The notes below the pieces were generated by a model. The model worked only from the letters and a program-made list of their open reading frames with translations. It did no database searches and was not told where the DNA came from. From NCBI GenBank assembly GCA_903847155.1, contig CAINCU010000005.1:121497-185496 (forward strand): a DNA stretch of 64,000 nt. Reading direction: 5' to 3'. This DNA is from an uncultured Gallionellaceae bacterium. GTDB taxonomy: Bacteria; Pseudomonadota; Gammaproteobacteria; Burkholderiales; Gallionellaceae. The position numbers were made by a program, and so were the translations under genes. Below, piece after piece: positions 11,454 to 22,268 of the stretch. Position 1 is the stretch's first letter. Every line of letters starts with the position of its first letter.

Positions 11454-11832
11454 CAGCGAGCAACCCGGACAAACCCTCGCGGTAATGGCGGAAGTGCTTT
11501 ATCTCGCCAATCTGCTGCTGGCACCGGGATTGTGCTTCGTCATTCTGCTGCACCTGTATTTCAAACATCGTGCGTCTGCACCGCAGTTGGCCGTTTGTCA
11601 TTTGAAGCAAACGGTTTCCGCCAGCATCTGGGCGGGGATATTGCTGGTGATCGCCAACCTTGCCATTCTCTTGCTCGGCGGTTACACCTCGGCCAATACC
11701 TGGATCGTGCTCATCGTATATTTCGTCACTTGCCATTCCACCTTGGTGCTGCTGGGTATCATCGGTTTGTCCAAAGCAATGGCCGGACAGCAATACGTTT
11801 ATCCTCTGCTTGGAAAGAAGTGTGATGGATAA
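11434..11832 (+). CDS. Uncharacterised membrane protein in nor cluster
   Basis: 132-residue protein with three or four predicted membrane helices (VLYLANLLLAPGLCFVILL; ASIWAGILLVIANLAILLL; TWIVLIVYFVTCHSTLVLLG). I do not recognise the family, although the pattern of a His/Gln-containing loop before the second helix resembles small membrane proteins of the DUF4870 type. It overlaps norQ by 20 bases and the following 4Fe-4S gene by 8 bases, so it is translated as part of the operon. A function in NO reductase assembly or electron supply is inference from context only. Confidence 0.75.
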   Translation: MPASADDSEQPGQTLAVMAEVLYLANLLLAPGLCFVILLHLYFKHRASAPQLAVCHLKQTVSASIWAGILLVIANLAILLLGGYTSANTWIVLIVYFVTCHSTLVLLGIIGLSKAMAGQQYVYPLLGKKCDG

Positions 11833-12790
11833 GATTCAACGCATGCGACTGCTGTCACAAGCCGGCTTTTTCATGCTGTTCGTGCTGGCGCCGGTGTTCG
11901 ACCTGTTCCGGCTGGACCTCAACCTCAAGCATTTCTTTTTTCTGGGCATGCACTGGACGCTGGGGCTGGATGATTTTGTCGCAGGAAAGATCGATGCTAC
12001 TCACGCAGCTTTCAACATTGCGCTGCGCGGCGGTTTGCCTATCATCGGCACCATCGCACTCGGCGTGTGGGTCTCATGGAAATACGGGCGACTGTATTGC
12101 GGCTGGTTGTGTCCGCATTTTTCCGTGGTGGAAACCATCAATCAACTGATGCGCCGCACCATCGGCAGGCAAAGTCTGTGGGATCGCCAAGCGCTGCCGG
12201 AGAAGAATGCCGACAGCTCTTACACCCGTGCCAATCCGCTTTACTGGCTGGTGTTGCTGCCGCTGGTAGTGGCCTTCGCCTTCGTGTGGGCGATTGCGCT
12301 GCTGACCTATCTGCTGCCGCCGACAGAAATCTACGGCAACCTGTGGCATGGCACGCTGACCCGCAACCAGAGTGTTTTCCTCGGAGTCGGCACGCTCGCC
12401 TTCTTTGTCGAATTCATGTTCGCCAGACATCTGTTCTGCCGCTACGCCTGTGCCGTCGGCCTGTTCCAGAGCATCGCCTGGATGGCGAACCGCAAAGCCA
12501 TGGTGATCGGCTTCAACCGCCGTCGCGTGGACGAGTGCGCCGATTGCAATGCGGCCTGCGACAACATCTGCCCGATGCGCATCAAACCGCGCAAAATCAA
12601 ACGTCTCATGTTCACTTGCACCCAATGCGGCCAGTGCGCCAACGCCTGTTCCCAAGTGCAGGCCAACAATCCCGACGGTTCGCTGTTGAAGTGGGTGCAA
12701 GACGAATGCGCGCTCGATAAATCGGCGCGAGATTTCGGGCATCACGATGCAATTCCATTGCATTGTTACGATCAGGAAAAGAAAAAATAA
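11825..12790 (+). CDS. Membrane 4Fe-4S protein (NapH/CcoG/NosR-like)
   Basis: 321-residue membrane protein with about five helices and two ferredoxin-type clusters. The motif GRLYCGWLCPHFSVVE (about residue 90-105) is the NapH/CcoG/NosR CxxxCP signature, a second RHLFCRYACAVGLFQS follows, and the C-terminal cytoplasmic domain carries CADCNAACDNICP and CTQCGQCANACS, enough cysteines for two [4Fe-4S] clusters. Relatives either pass electrons across the membrane (NapH, NosR) or help cofactor insertion (CcoG, copper for cbb3 oxidase). ATG 11825 has GGAAAGAAG upstream. norD begins on the base after its stop codon. Position between norQ and norD suggests a role in NorCB maturation. Confidence 0.8.
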   Translation: MDKIQRMRLLSQAGFFMLFVLAPVFDLFRLDLNLKHFFFLGMHWTLGLDDFVAGKIDATHAAFNIALRGGLPIIGTIALGVWVSWKYGRLYCGWLCPHFSVVETINQLMRRTIGRQSLWDRQALPEKNADSSYTRANPLYWLVLLPLVVAFAFVWAIALLTYLLPPTEIYGNLWHGTLTRNQSVFLGVGTLAFFVEFMFARHLFCRYACAVGLFQSIAWMANRKAMVIGFNRRRVDECADCNAACDNICPMRIKPRKIKRLMFTCTQCGQCANACSQVQANNPDGSLLKWVQDECALDKSARDFGHHDAIPLHCYDQEKKK

Positions 12791-14617
12791 ATGGAAGAAC
12801 ATATTGGAGCGCTGTGGCACAAGCTCATCACCGGCGCAGCCGACAAACGCTACCCGCACGAGGCAGTCACGCTGGAGCAGATCAGCAAGACAGCCGGGAT
12901 TTTGTTTCGCGCTTGGGGCGGCGATAGCGGACTCGCGGTGAAATCGGCAACCGTCACCCAGCACGGCGCGAAACGCAGCTTGTTGCAGCGCATCGCGGGC
13001 AGCAATCTCACCACCGAGCTGACCTGGCTGAACGGTGAAACGCTGCACCTGCCTGCAATGATCGATCTGTTTCCGCAGCGAAAGCTGAACCGCGATTTGT
13101 ATCTATGGCTGATCGCCTTGTCCGCCACATATTCCGATCCCGCACAGCCGTGGATACAACGCAACCAGCGCGCCACGCTGGATGTGCTGGCGCGTTTCCC
13201 CGGCCTCGCATCGCGTTACCGCCGACTGGTGGAAGCCGTGCTGTCCTTGCGCCCGTTGCCCGAGCGCCTGACGCAGGGCGAGCGCGAGCAGGAAACAGCC
13301 ATCCGTGCCGCATTGCAGAATCCCGGCAGCGTGGAACGCTTGCCTCCGGCCAGACGCGCACCGCAGCCGGTGTACTTGTGGCTGCACCCCAATCCGCCTG
13401 TCAGCGCAGCCGCCAGCGGCAGCAGCGCCGAACCGCAAAACCACGAGAGCGGCGACAGCAAGAAGAACGAGAACGATCGCCGTTACCAAGCGGAGCGGGT
13501 CGAGATGCCCAAAGGCAAGGACAGCTTCATGATGTCCTTCCGAGCGGAAAGCATTTTCAGTTGGGCGGAATACATCAAGGTCAATCGTCCCACCGAAGAG
13601 GACGAAGCGCCCGACGAGAAGGCGGCGGAAGATATGGATCGCATGAGCGTGGCGCAGGACGGTAAGACCTCTGCCTCGCGCCTGAAGTTCGACCTCGACT
13701 TGCCCTCGGCGGCCTCGGATGATTGTCCATTGGGCGAGGGGATATTGTTGCCGGAATGGCATTACAAAAAACAGCTCATGCAACCCGCACATTGCCGCGT
13801 GCAACCCATGCTGGCGCGCAACGCGGAAGCGCTACCGCTGCCCGCGCACCTGTCCGCCACCGCGCGCCGCCTGCGCAGCCAGTTCGCCGCGCTGACACCG
13901 TCCAAGGTGTGGATCAAGGGACAGTTCGACGGCAGCGAACTCGATCTCGATGCCTGCGTGCAATTCAGCGCAGATCGCATCAGCGGCACACAGGCGCGCG
14001 AGCAGGGACTGTACAAGGCGCATCATTACCGCGACCGCGATCTGGCGTGCTTGCTGCTGGCCGACTTGTCGCTCTCCACAGATGCCTACGTCAGCGATCA
14101 CGCACGTGTCATCGACGTGATCCGCGACACATTGTTCCTGTTCTCCGAGGCACTGTCAGCCACCGGCGACCGTTTCGCGCTGTACGGTTTCTCCTCGCTC
14201 AAGCGTGAGAACATTCGCTTCCACGTGCTGAAAGAATTCGAGCGCAAGTACAACGACGAAGTGCGCGGGCGCATCGCTGCCATAAAACCCGGCTTTTACA
14301 CACGCATGGGTGCAGCCATACGCCACGCCAGCCAGTTGCTGTCCAAACAACCCGCAACGCAACGGTTGCTGCTGCTACTCACCGATGGTAAGCCGAACGA
14401 TCTGGATCAGTACGAAGGCCGCTACGGCGTGGAAGACACGCGCGTCGCCATCCACGAAGCACGCCAGTTAGGGTTGCGCCCGTTCTGCGTCACCATCGAC
14501 GAAAAAGGCAGCAGCTACCTACCGCACCTGTTCGGCATCAACGGCTACGTAGTGATCCGCAAGCCTTCGGAACTGCCGCGCGAATTGCCACTGCTGTATG
14601 CGCAACTGACGCGGTGA
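12791..14617 (+). CDS. norD: NorD, von Willebrand factor A-domain NO reductase activation protein
   Basis: 608-residue cytosolic partner of NorQ. The N-terminal part is helical and poorly conserved, the centre is low-complexity and charged (about residues 210-290), and the C-terminal 200 residues form a VWA domain with a MIDAS motif DLSLST near residue 422 and the later LLLLTDGKPNDLDQYEGRYG segment. NorD/CbbO proteins use the MIDAS to hand substrates to the AAA+ ring of NorQ/CbbQ. The ATG directly abuts the TAA of the upstream 4Fe-4S gene. It is the last gene of the rightward nor group. Confidence 0.92.
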   Translation: MEEHIGALWHKLITGAADKRYPHEAVTLEQISKTAGILFRAWGGDSGLAVKSATVTQHGAKRSLLQRIAGSNLTTELTWLNGETLHLPAMIDLFPQRKLNRDLYLWLIALSATYSDPAQPWIQRNQRATLDVLARFPGLASRYRRLVEAVLSLRPLPERLTQGEREQETAIRAALQNPGSVERLPPARRAPQPVYLWLHPNPPVSAAASGSSAEPQNHESGDSKKNENDRRYQAERVEMPKGKDSFMMSFRAESIFSWAEYIKVNRPTEEDEAPDEKAAEDMDRMSVAQDGKTSASRLKFDLDLPSAASDDCPLGEGILLPEWHYKKQLMQPAHCRVQPMLARNAEALPLPAHLSATARRLRSQFAALTPSKVWIKGQFDGSELDLDACVQFSADRISGTQAREQGLYKAHHYRDRDLACLLLADLSLSTDAYVSDHARVIDVIRDTLFLFSEALSATGDRFALYGFSSLKRENIRFHVLKEFERKYNDEVRGRIAAIKPGFYTRMGAAIRHASQLLSKQPATQRLLLLLTDGKPNDLDQYEGRYGVEDTRVAIHEARQLGLRPFCVTIDEKGSSYLPHLFGINGYVVIRKPSELPRELPLLYAQLTR

Positions 14618-14646
14618 AATGAGTCCATCATGCAAGCAGCTTTAAC

Positions 14647-14958
14647 TCAGTTGTACCAGGATTTCGGTTGCGCTTCTTCCCAGCCTTTTTTTGCCAGAGC
14701 GATCAGCCAGCCGGTATAAAAGAACACCTCGAACATCAGGAAGGCAAATCCCCAAAGCAGGACGTTCATCAGCGAATAGTCGCCGATCTTGGTGGTGATG
14801 CCCCAAGCAGTGGGCGGGTTGATCCAGTTGGTCAGCCATGGACCGATCCATGGCCCCAACAGGCAGGAGAGCGTGAACAGAATGATGAAATGGATCGCCA
14901 CCTGACGCCCCGAAGGCAGATATTTGAATACTGCACTTTCCTTGTCTTTTTGATCCAC
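14647..14958 (-). CDS. Small membrane protein divergent from nirS
   Basis: 103-residue protein with two predicted membrane helices (VAIHFIILFTLSCLLGPWIG; YSLMNVLLWGFAFLMFEVFF) and a Trp-rich C-terminus. No family recognised. Starts at GTG 14958 with AGGAG five bases upstream. It is transcribed away from nirS, so the 260-base gap containing the DNR box at 15106 is shared; this suggests co-regulation with nitrite reduction. Its 3' end faces norD. Confidence 0.65.
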   Translation of the reverse strand: MDQKDKESAVFKYLPSGRQVAIHFIILFTLSCLLGPWIGPWLTNWINPPTAWGITTKIGDYSLMNVLLWGFAFLMFEVFFYTGWLIALAKKGWEEAQPKSWYN

Positions 14959-15105
14959 AGAAGCTCCTGTTCAGTTCTATTTTGCAGCGAAATCAGGGCA
15001 AAAACCTTCCCCACATTGCCCGACAAGTGTGCACTTAAAACATCGTAGCATTGCTCCCCCTTCATTGGATTGATCTGTATTAAGGATTTGTCGCTTGCAA
15101 ATTGC

Positions 15106-15119
15106 TTGACCTTAATCAA
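15106..15119 (+). promoter_or_regulatory. FNR/DNR-type box upstream of nirS
   Basis: TTGA-CCTTAA-TCAA, centred about 106 bases before the nirS ATG, in the gap shared with a divergent small membrane protein gene. It has the same half-sites as the boxes at 7029 and 7676. The remainder of the 14959-15218 gap shows no other clear feature. Confidence 0.7.
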
Positions 15120-15182
15120 TGAGTTTCGATGTCCATTATTCGACCATGCACTCCATAGGCCAAGAATAGTTGGCTGACTTAG

Positions 15183-16952
<1,770 letters not shown>

Positions 16953-17042
16953 AACTACATTGTGATGAGCGACCGGGAATGCGGGCAGTGTCCGTGCTCT
17001 CGGAAGTTCGGAGATGCAACAAAAATTCGAAAGGACTACGTA

Positions 17043-17372
17043 ATGCAAACGCGATATTTTTTGATTCTGGCCGGGTCTTTGTTGTTCAGCATGCCCCCTG
17101 CACAAGCCGCTGTAGATATGGCAAACGGTGATGCTCTGGCTAAGGCGAGCAATTGTTTGGCGTGTCATGCCGTCGACCATAAAGTGCTCGGACCGTCATA
17201 TCAGGATGTTGCAAAGAAATACAAAGGAGACAAGGAGGCAGAGGCCAGGCTGGTCAAAAAAGTTAAAGGCGGCGGCGCAGGAGTATGGGGGCCGATTCCG
17301 ATGCCACCCAATGGTCCGAAAGTTAGCGATGCCAACATCCAGACCTTGGTGGAATGGGTACTGGCGCATTGA
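17043..17372 (+). CDS. Class I cytochrome c (c551/c552-type)
   Basis: 109-residue precursor with a signal peptide (to about residue 23, PPAQA) and a small class I cytochrome c domain: CLACH near residue 39, conserved GPSYQDVAKKY, and a likely Met axial ligand in GPIPMPPN. It matches cytochrome c551/c552 (NirM-like), the usual soluble electron donor to NirS. GAAAGGA precedes the ATG. It follows nirS by 90 bases and is probably cotranscribed with it. Confidence 0.9.
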   Translation: MQTRYFLILAGSLLFSMPPAQAAVDMANGDALAKASNCLACHAVDHKVLGPSYQDVAKKYKGDKEAEARLVKKVKGGGAGVWGPIPMPPNGPKVSDANIQTLVEWVLAH

Positions 17373-17414
17373 GCTGTTGCAGTCTGCTGGTTGTGAACGT
17401 TGCGAGGAGTCAAG

Positions 17415-19643
17415 ATGAAAACTCGGTTACGCAGAGGAACGATAGTGTTGGCGTTGGGCTGGATTTGCGGATTAGCCAACGCCGCCAATATTTCTCAAAA
17501 CGATGAGGCCATTGAACTGGACGAAGTGGTGGTGACGGCAACACGTGCGGATGCAACGCTTGCCGATGCGCCTGCTGCCGTGACAGTTGTGAATGCAAAT
17601 AGTATTGCAGAAAAAAATGTTTCGCGGCTAGGCGACGCACTTGACCAGGTGCCGAGTCTCTATTTGCGCGATGGCGCACTGGGCTTGTCGCAAGGCACCT
17701 CCGGTACAAGCGGGATGTCGTTGCGCGGCATCGACCAGAGCAAGACGTTGATCCTACTCGATGGCCAACCGCTGCAGGATGGTCGTTCGGGAAAAGTGAA
17801 CTGGCGCATTCCGTTTGTCGAGGATATCGAGCGCATCGAAGTCGTGCCCGGTGCATTCTCTTCGCTGTATGGCAGCAATGCCATCGGCGGCGTCGTAAGC
17901 ATCATCACCAAACAGCCAGTCAAGCATGAACTCACCGCCAAGCTGAAAAAAGGCTGGGGTGATGCTAGCGGAGAAGATGCCAGCGTCTATTGGCGGGAGA
18001 AACTAAATAACGGTTTCGGTGTTGTTGTTGGCTATGGACAACAAAGCCGGGACAGTTATGTGAACGATTTCGTGGTTAAGATCCCTGCCGCAGGAGCGGC
18101 GGGTACACCAGTCAACGGGGCACAGATGATCACCACCCGCGACGGTGCACCTGCCTATCTAGTTGGCGATAAGGGTACAACGCCGTGGAGTTCAAGCAAT
18201 GCGACAGCCAAGGTTTTTTATAACTTGAATGAGCTCGATAAGCTCTACGCCGGTTTTGCCTACCAGAACATCGACGAGGGCTACAGCCATTTCAACACTT
18301 ACCTCACGGATGCTGCAGGTGCGCCGATATCGAGCGGCACGCTGGGTATCAACGGCCAACGTGTCACGCTGACCGAATTCAGTTTCGTCAACAACTCGCC
18401 GCTGCACGAAGATGCAACACGATATTTCGCCGGCTATGACGGGACAATAGGCAACGATTATTTGTTGAAGGTCGATTTTGCCCGAATTTCTCGAGCGTAC
18501 AGTTTTACTCAGTCGGGAGCGACCTCGACCTGGTCCGGTGGCGCGGGAACGCTGATGGATACACCGAACAGCGGCATCGACGGTACGGTGCAGTTAAGCT
18601 TTCCGGTTGGACTCAAACATTTTCTGGTGACGGGGGTCGCACTGCATCAGGACTATGCCAATCAGACATCGTATGCATTGACCGATTGGCGCAACCCTGA
18701 CTCGCGTACTACGGTGAATGGTGGGTACGACGGCAATTCGATGATGAGTGCAGTCTTTCTTCAAGATGAAATCCACGCGCTGGATGCACTCCGGCTCTAT
18801 GTGGGCGGGCGGGTGGATCGTTGGCAGACCAGGGGCGACAATTTCAGGAACACCGCACCCGTTGGTGCAACGCAATATCCCGCGCGCGGCGCTACCGCCT
18901 TCAGTCCCAAATTGTCGGCGGTGTATCAGGCAACGGCATCTACCACGTTGCGTTTCTCATTCGGAAAATCTTTCCGAGCGCCAACCAATGAAGATATGTA
19001 CACCACCTCGACCATCAATGGCTTGACCACACAAGGCGATCCCAATTTACAGCCAGAACACGGGACGACATGGGAGCTGGGCGGAGAGATGCGTCTTACT
19101 GAAAATACCAAGAGCACAGCGACATATTTTGAGAATGAGTTAAGCGATCTGATCTATTTGAAGCAGATTACGCCATTGGTTTTATCGCAACGCATCAATG
19201 CGGGAAAAGCCAGAGTAAAAGGTGTTGAGTTGGCTGCGAGTAGCAAACTGACGAACTGGTTGTCACTGGACGCCAACTATTCATATATCGATTCCAAAAT
19301 GCTGGAGAACAGCGCCGATCCATTGAGCGTCGGCATGCGCCTGACCGATTCGCCGAAGAATATCTGCGGCATCGGCATGCGTGCTCAGCAGGGCGCGTGG
19401 TCGGGAATGCTGGATGCACGATACGTTGGACATGTATTTGCAACAGCACATAACACCGATGTGGTCGAAGGTGTGCCAACCAGTTACGATTCCTACAGTA
19501 TGGTTAATGCCAAATTGGGGTATGCCTTTTCCGGTAAGGTGAAAGCAGATGTTGCAATCAATAATTTATTTAACACCAAGGCGTATTCATACTTCCTAAT
19601 GCCAGGCCGAAATCTGATAGCTGAGATTGATTTTTCTTTTTAA
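17415..19643 (+). CDS. TonB-dependent outer-membrane receptor
   Basis: 742-residue outer-membrane gated channel for a metal or metal chelate. Signal peptide (about 23 residues, GLANA), TonB-box region around DEVVVTATRA, plug domain with GMSLRGIDQSKTLILLDG and RIEVVPGAFSSLYGSNAIGG, then a 22-strand barrel ending in the typical terminal aromatic (IDFSF). GAGGAG precedes ATG 17415. The substrate cannot be read from sequence; BtuB-like, heme and copper receptors all share this layout. Its place directly behind nirS and a cytochrome gene suggests a role in supplying a cofactor for denitrification enzymes, for example iron or heme. No riboswitch space exists upstream. Confidence 0.88.
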   Translation: MKTRLRRGTIVLALGWICGLANAANISQNDEAIELDEVVVTATRADATLADAPAAVTVVNANSIAEKNVSRLGDALDQVPSLYLRDGALGLSQGTSGTSGMSLRGIDQSKTLILLDGQPLQDGRSGKVNWRIPFVEDIERIEVVPGAFSSLYGSNAIGGVVSIITKQPVKHELTAKLKKGWGDASGEDASVYWREKLNNGFGVVVGYGQQSRDSYVNDFVVKIPAAGAAGTPVNGAQMITTRDGAPAYLVGDKGTTPWSSSNATAKVFYNLNELDKLYAGFAYQNIDEGYSHFNTYLTDAAGAPISSGTLGINGQRVTLTEFSFVNNSPLHEDATRYFAGYDGTIGNDYLLKVDFARISRAYSFTQSGATSTWSGGAGTLMDTPNSGIDGTVQLSFPVGLKHFLVTGVALHQDYANQTSYALTDWRNPDSRTTVNGGYDGNSMMSAVFLQDEIHALDALRLYVGGRVDRWQTRGDNFRNTAPVGATQYPARGATAFSPKLSAVYQATASTTLRFSFGKSFRAPTNEDMYTTSTINGLTTQGDPNLQPEHGTTWELGGEMRLTENTKSTATYFENELSDLIYLKQITPLVLSQRINAGKARVKGVELAASSKLTNWLSLDANYSYIDSKMLENSADPLSVGMRLTDSPKNICGIGMRAQQGAWSGMLDARYVGHVFATAHNTDVVEGVPTSYDSYSMVNAKLGYAFSGKVKADVAINNLFNTKAYSYFLMPGRNLIAEIDFSF

Positions 19644-19714
19644 TTGATGTGGAATTTATTCTTAATGGTGGTGTCTCATTTTCCGAATAATTTAGAATTA
19701 AAATGGAGCAAGCC

Positions 19715-20029
19715 ATGCTGACAGCAGATATCGATGATGAAGGCTATTTGATTGATCCATCGACATGGAGCGAAGAATTGGCCAAGCAGTTCGCTAATCA
19801 GGAAGACATTCAGCTCACTGAAGATCATTGGGATGCGATTCGTTTCATGCGCGAATATTACGCAGAACATCAAATCGCCCCTGATGTTCGCCACGTTACG
19901 AAACACCTTGTCGAACGCTTAGGTGCGGAATCGCGTAATAAGATATTCGAGTTATTTCCCTACGGTTATGTGAGGCAGGCTTGCAAGATTGCCGGCATGA
20001 AACGGCCCAGAGGGTGGAGTACGGGCTAA
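19715..20029 (+). CDS. DsrC/TusE-family protein lacking the terminal cysteine
   Basis: 104-residue protein with the DsrC core (YLIDPSTWSEELAKQFA; LTEDHWDAIRFMREYY; GYVRQACKIAGMKRP). DsrC and TusE handle sulfur on C-terminal cysteines in dissimilatory sulfur metabolism or tRNA thiolation. Here the upstream cysteine (C90) is kept but the penultimate reactive cysteine is replaced: residue 101 is Trp and the tail reads GWSTG. Sulfur carriage of the usual kind is therefore unlikely; a regulatory or redox role is possible. ATG 19715 with TGGAG six bases upstream is preferred to ATG 19703. Confidence 0.85.
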   Translation: MLTADIDDEGYLIDPSTWSEELAKQFANQEDIQLTEDHWDAIRFMREYYAEHQIAPDVRHVTKHLVERLGAESRNKIFELFPYGYVRQACKIAGMKRPRGWSTG

Positions 20030-20118
20030 AGATAATCTATTGAACATGCTGTTTGTCCGCTTCGGATATTTATCGCAAGATACGTCTTGCTATATGAGCA
20101 GATGGCTGTTTTGTTCAG

Positions 20119-20259
20119 ATGAAATTCATGGAGCGCTTTAACGAAGATTATTTCTATTTGGAATTATTTAAATCATGCAAAGAAGGACAAAGCATAGAAT
20201 ACTATGCAGGGAGTTTGGAACTGGGCTTAACGTTGAAATTTATTTGGATAATTTCTTAA
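20119..20259 (+). CDS. Possible 46-residue protein before the CBS gene
   Basis: Short ORF, MKFMERFNEDYFYLELFKSC and onward, ending one base before the CBS-protein start. No ribosome binding site is obvious and no family is recognised; it could be translated and coupled to the next gene or be chance. The rest of the 20030-20260 gap is AT-rich and shows nothing else. Confidence 0.3.
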   Translation: MKFMERFNEDYFYLELFKSCKEGQSIEYYAGSLELGLTLKFIWIIS

Positions 20260-20260
20260 T

Positions 20261-20890
20261 ATGAAAAGTTCTTCGAGCGAAAATCCCCAAAATAATTCTG
20301 TTGCCGATAAGGTGGAGGAAATCGAATTATCCGATGAAGATATTTTGGATGCGATGCAGCACATCCCGGGTTATCTCGACATCTCAACAGAAGATTTTAG
20401 AATAATCTATCACTTGGCTCATCGCCATGCATTGGGACGTTTATTCAGCAATTTCAGTGTAAGAAATTTGATGCGTTCTGGTATTGAACCTTTGCTGCCC
20501 GACATGTACCTCGACCAGGCAGCCAAATCTCTTGTTCGATCTGGTTTCAAGAGTTTGCCCGTAGTGGATGAAAAAGGCTGCGTGATAGGCATGCTTACTG
20601 AAAACGATTTCTTACGGCAACTTAAGGTGGGCACCTTTCTGGAGTTGTTGCTGGGCATGCTGGATGACGCCTTCAAATTCAAACATCATTGCCATGAGAC
20701 GCAAGTCAGAGAGGCAATGACTTCACCGGTAGTAACGGTAAAGATAGATGCGGGATTCTGGGAAGTTATTAGAGCGTTCCGGCAACATGAAGGTCGCAGC
20801 ACACCTGTCGTGGATAACGAGGGCAGACTGCTCGGCTTGCTGCTGCGCAAAGACTTTCTTGCTGCATTTAATCTGGGGAAACCACGTTGA
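20261..20890 (+). CDS. Tandem CBS-domain protein
   Basis: 209-residue soluble protein with an acidic helical N-terminus (about residues 1-65) and two CBS motifs: VRNLMRSGIEPLLPDMYLDQ with SLPVVDEKGCVIGMLTEND, and VREAMTSPVVTVKIDAGFWE with STPVVDNEGRLLGLLLRKD. CBS pairs bind adenine nucleotides and commonly regulate transporters or enzymes. The last bases overlap the start of the HPP gene (TGA within TTGA), so the two are translated together, and the CBS protein is probably the regulatory partner of that membrane protein; in other bacteria HPP and CBS domains are often fused. Confidence 0.88.
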   Translation: MKSSSSENPQNNSVADKVEEIELSDEDILDAMQHIPGYLDISTEDFRIIYHLAHRHALGRLFSNFSVRNLMRSGIEPLLPDMYLDQAAKSLVRSGFKSLPVVDEKGCVIGMLTENDFLRQLKVGTFLELLLGMLDDAFKFKHHCHETQVREAMTSPVVTVKIDAGFWEVIRAFRQHEGRSTPVVDNEGRLLGLLLRKDFLAAFNLGKPR

Positions 20891-21435
20891 ACATCTCCGC
20901 ATATTTTAAAAAAATGCGTGGCTCCACGCATGGCAGCCCGCCAAGGGTAAGCAACACGGAAATCATCTGGTCATGGATCGGTGCATTTTTGGGCATTGCC
21001 GCGGTGGCTTGGGCAGGGCATTTCTTTTTTGAAGGAACCGACCTGTCTCTAATGATTGGTTCTTTTGGTGCCTCGGCTGTACTCATTTACGGTGCCATTC
21101 GAAGCCCCTTGGCTCAACCGCGCAATTTGCTGGGCGGACACATCCTTTCTGCTATCGTTGGTGTCACTTGCTGGAAGATATTCCAACATTATCCTTGGTT
21201 AGCGGAAGCGATGGCAGTAGCGATTGCCATCGCCGTCATGCACATCACTCGCACGCTACACCCGCCCGGCGGAGCGACAAGTTTAATCGCGGTAATCGGG
21301 TCTGAGCAGATTCATCGATTGGGGTATTTATACGTGCTGATACCTGCCACCATAGGTCCCATGATTATGCTGTTGGTAGCGATACTGGTTAACAACATTC
21401 CGGAATCAAGACGCTATCCGGAAAACTGGCTTTGA
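20887..21435 (+). CDS. HPP-family integral membrane protein, putative nitrite transporter
   Basis: 182-residue protein with four or five membrane helices and the family signature LHPPGGATSLIAVIG near residue 122. HPP proteins from plant chloroplasts and cyanobacteria have been shown to transport nitrite, and the location in a nirS/nor block supports the same substrate here (inference). It starts at TTG 20887, overlapping the stop of the CBS gene by three bases. The full HPP domain is present without a fused CBS region. Confidence 0.85.
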   Translation: MNISAYFKKMRGSTHGSPPRVSNTEIIWSWIGAFLGIAAVAWAGHFFFEGTDLSLMIGSFGASAVLIYGAIRSPLAQPRNLLGGHILSAIVGVTCWKIFQHYPWLAEAMAVAIAIAVMHITRTLHPPGGATSLIAVIGSEQIHRLGYLYVLIPATIGPMIMLLVAILVNNIPESRRYPENWL

Positions 21436-21556
21436 TGCTGGCAATTTGTATCACAGTGAGATGTGTGGCCTTGTTGTGTCGTGGTGCAGAAGCCAGATAG
21501 ATTGGTTTCTGAATGGCAAAGAACGCATCTGTGAAAAGTTCTAAAGAGAAAGTGGA

Positions 21557-22024
21557 ATGAATAACTGCAAATTAAGCTGGATATTGGTCGCGGTGCTGTT
21601 CATTATCGTTGCAATGTTCGGATATAAATTTACCGTGGGTAATGTGCAGCCATCCGATGACAACCGTCAGGCAGTCATGTTAACCAAGGATGAACGCAAT
21701 ACGCTGTTACTTGAGATGCGTGTATGGCTACAAAATTCGCAAGCCATATTGGCGGCAGCATCCGAAAAGGATTTTGATACGGTAATCAAATATGCCAAGG
21801 CATCGGGAATGGGCGCAGAGGCGGGGGTTCCGGGATCATTATTCAGGAAAATTCCTTTGGGAATGAAATCGCTTGGTTTTGATACGCGAAAAAAATTCGA
21901 TGACATCGCTGCTGATGCAGAGAAATCCAGGGACAGCAATCGGGTTGTAGCGAAATTGAGTGTCGCAATGAATAACTGCATCGCCTGCCATGGGACGTAT
22001 CGCTTTGTTGAAACAGTTCAATAG
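21557..22024 (+). CDS. Membrane-anchored cytochrome c with C-terminal heme motif
   Basis: 155-residue protein with an N-terminal membrane anchor (residues 7-24, LSWILVAVLFIIVAMFGY), a helical periplasmic domain and a single CIACH at about residues 142-146, next to the C-terminus. A C-terminal CxxCH after a four-helix domain resembles class II cytochromes (c'/c556), which bind or buffer NO in some denitrifiers. A GGAATG context and AAAGAGAAAG lie before the ATG. Last gene before the tRNA remnant that bounds the block. Confidence 0.8.
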   Translation: MNNCKLSWILVAVLFIIVAMFGYKFTVGNVQPSDDNRQAVMLTKDERNTLLLEMRVWLQNSQAILAAASEKDFDTVIKYAKASGMGAEAGVPGSLFRKIPLGMKSLGFDTRKKFDDIAADAEKSRDSNRVVAKLSVAMNNCIACHGTYRFVETVQ

Positions 22025-22268
22025 TCAGTTTTCGTGAAGTCAAAATGTCGCTTAAGGATCGATAGCCGAATTTTTGATCTGCACAATTGGCAGCTACAAA
22101 GCAGACGATTGCCACGGACGGCAATGGGTTAGTAAGAGAAGTTCGAACATAATCACGCAGCGAGTTATGAGGGGCTCCTTTGGTAATGCGCTTTCTGTGG
22201 CTACATAACAATGATTGCGGGTGAGGCAATGCATTGGTAAATATAGAACCTTTGTTTTGCTTGCTTGG

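Noticed and set aside
17373..17414. Cobalamin riboswitch before the TonB receptor
   Set aside because: The gap to the upstream cytochrome gene is only 42 bases, too short for a riboswitch.
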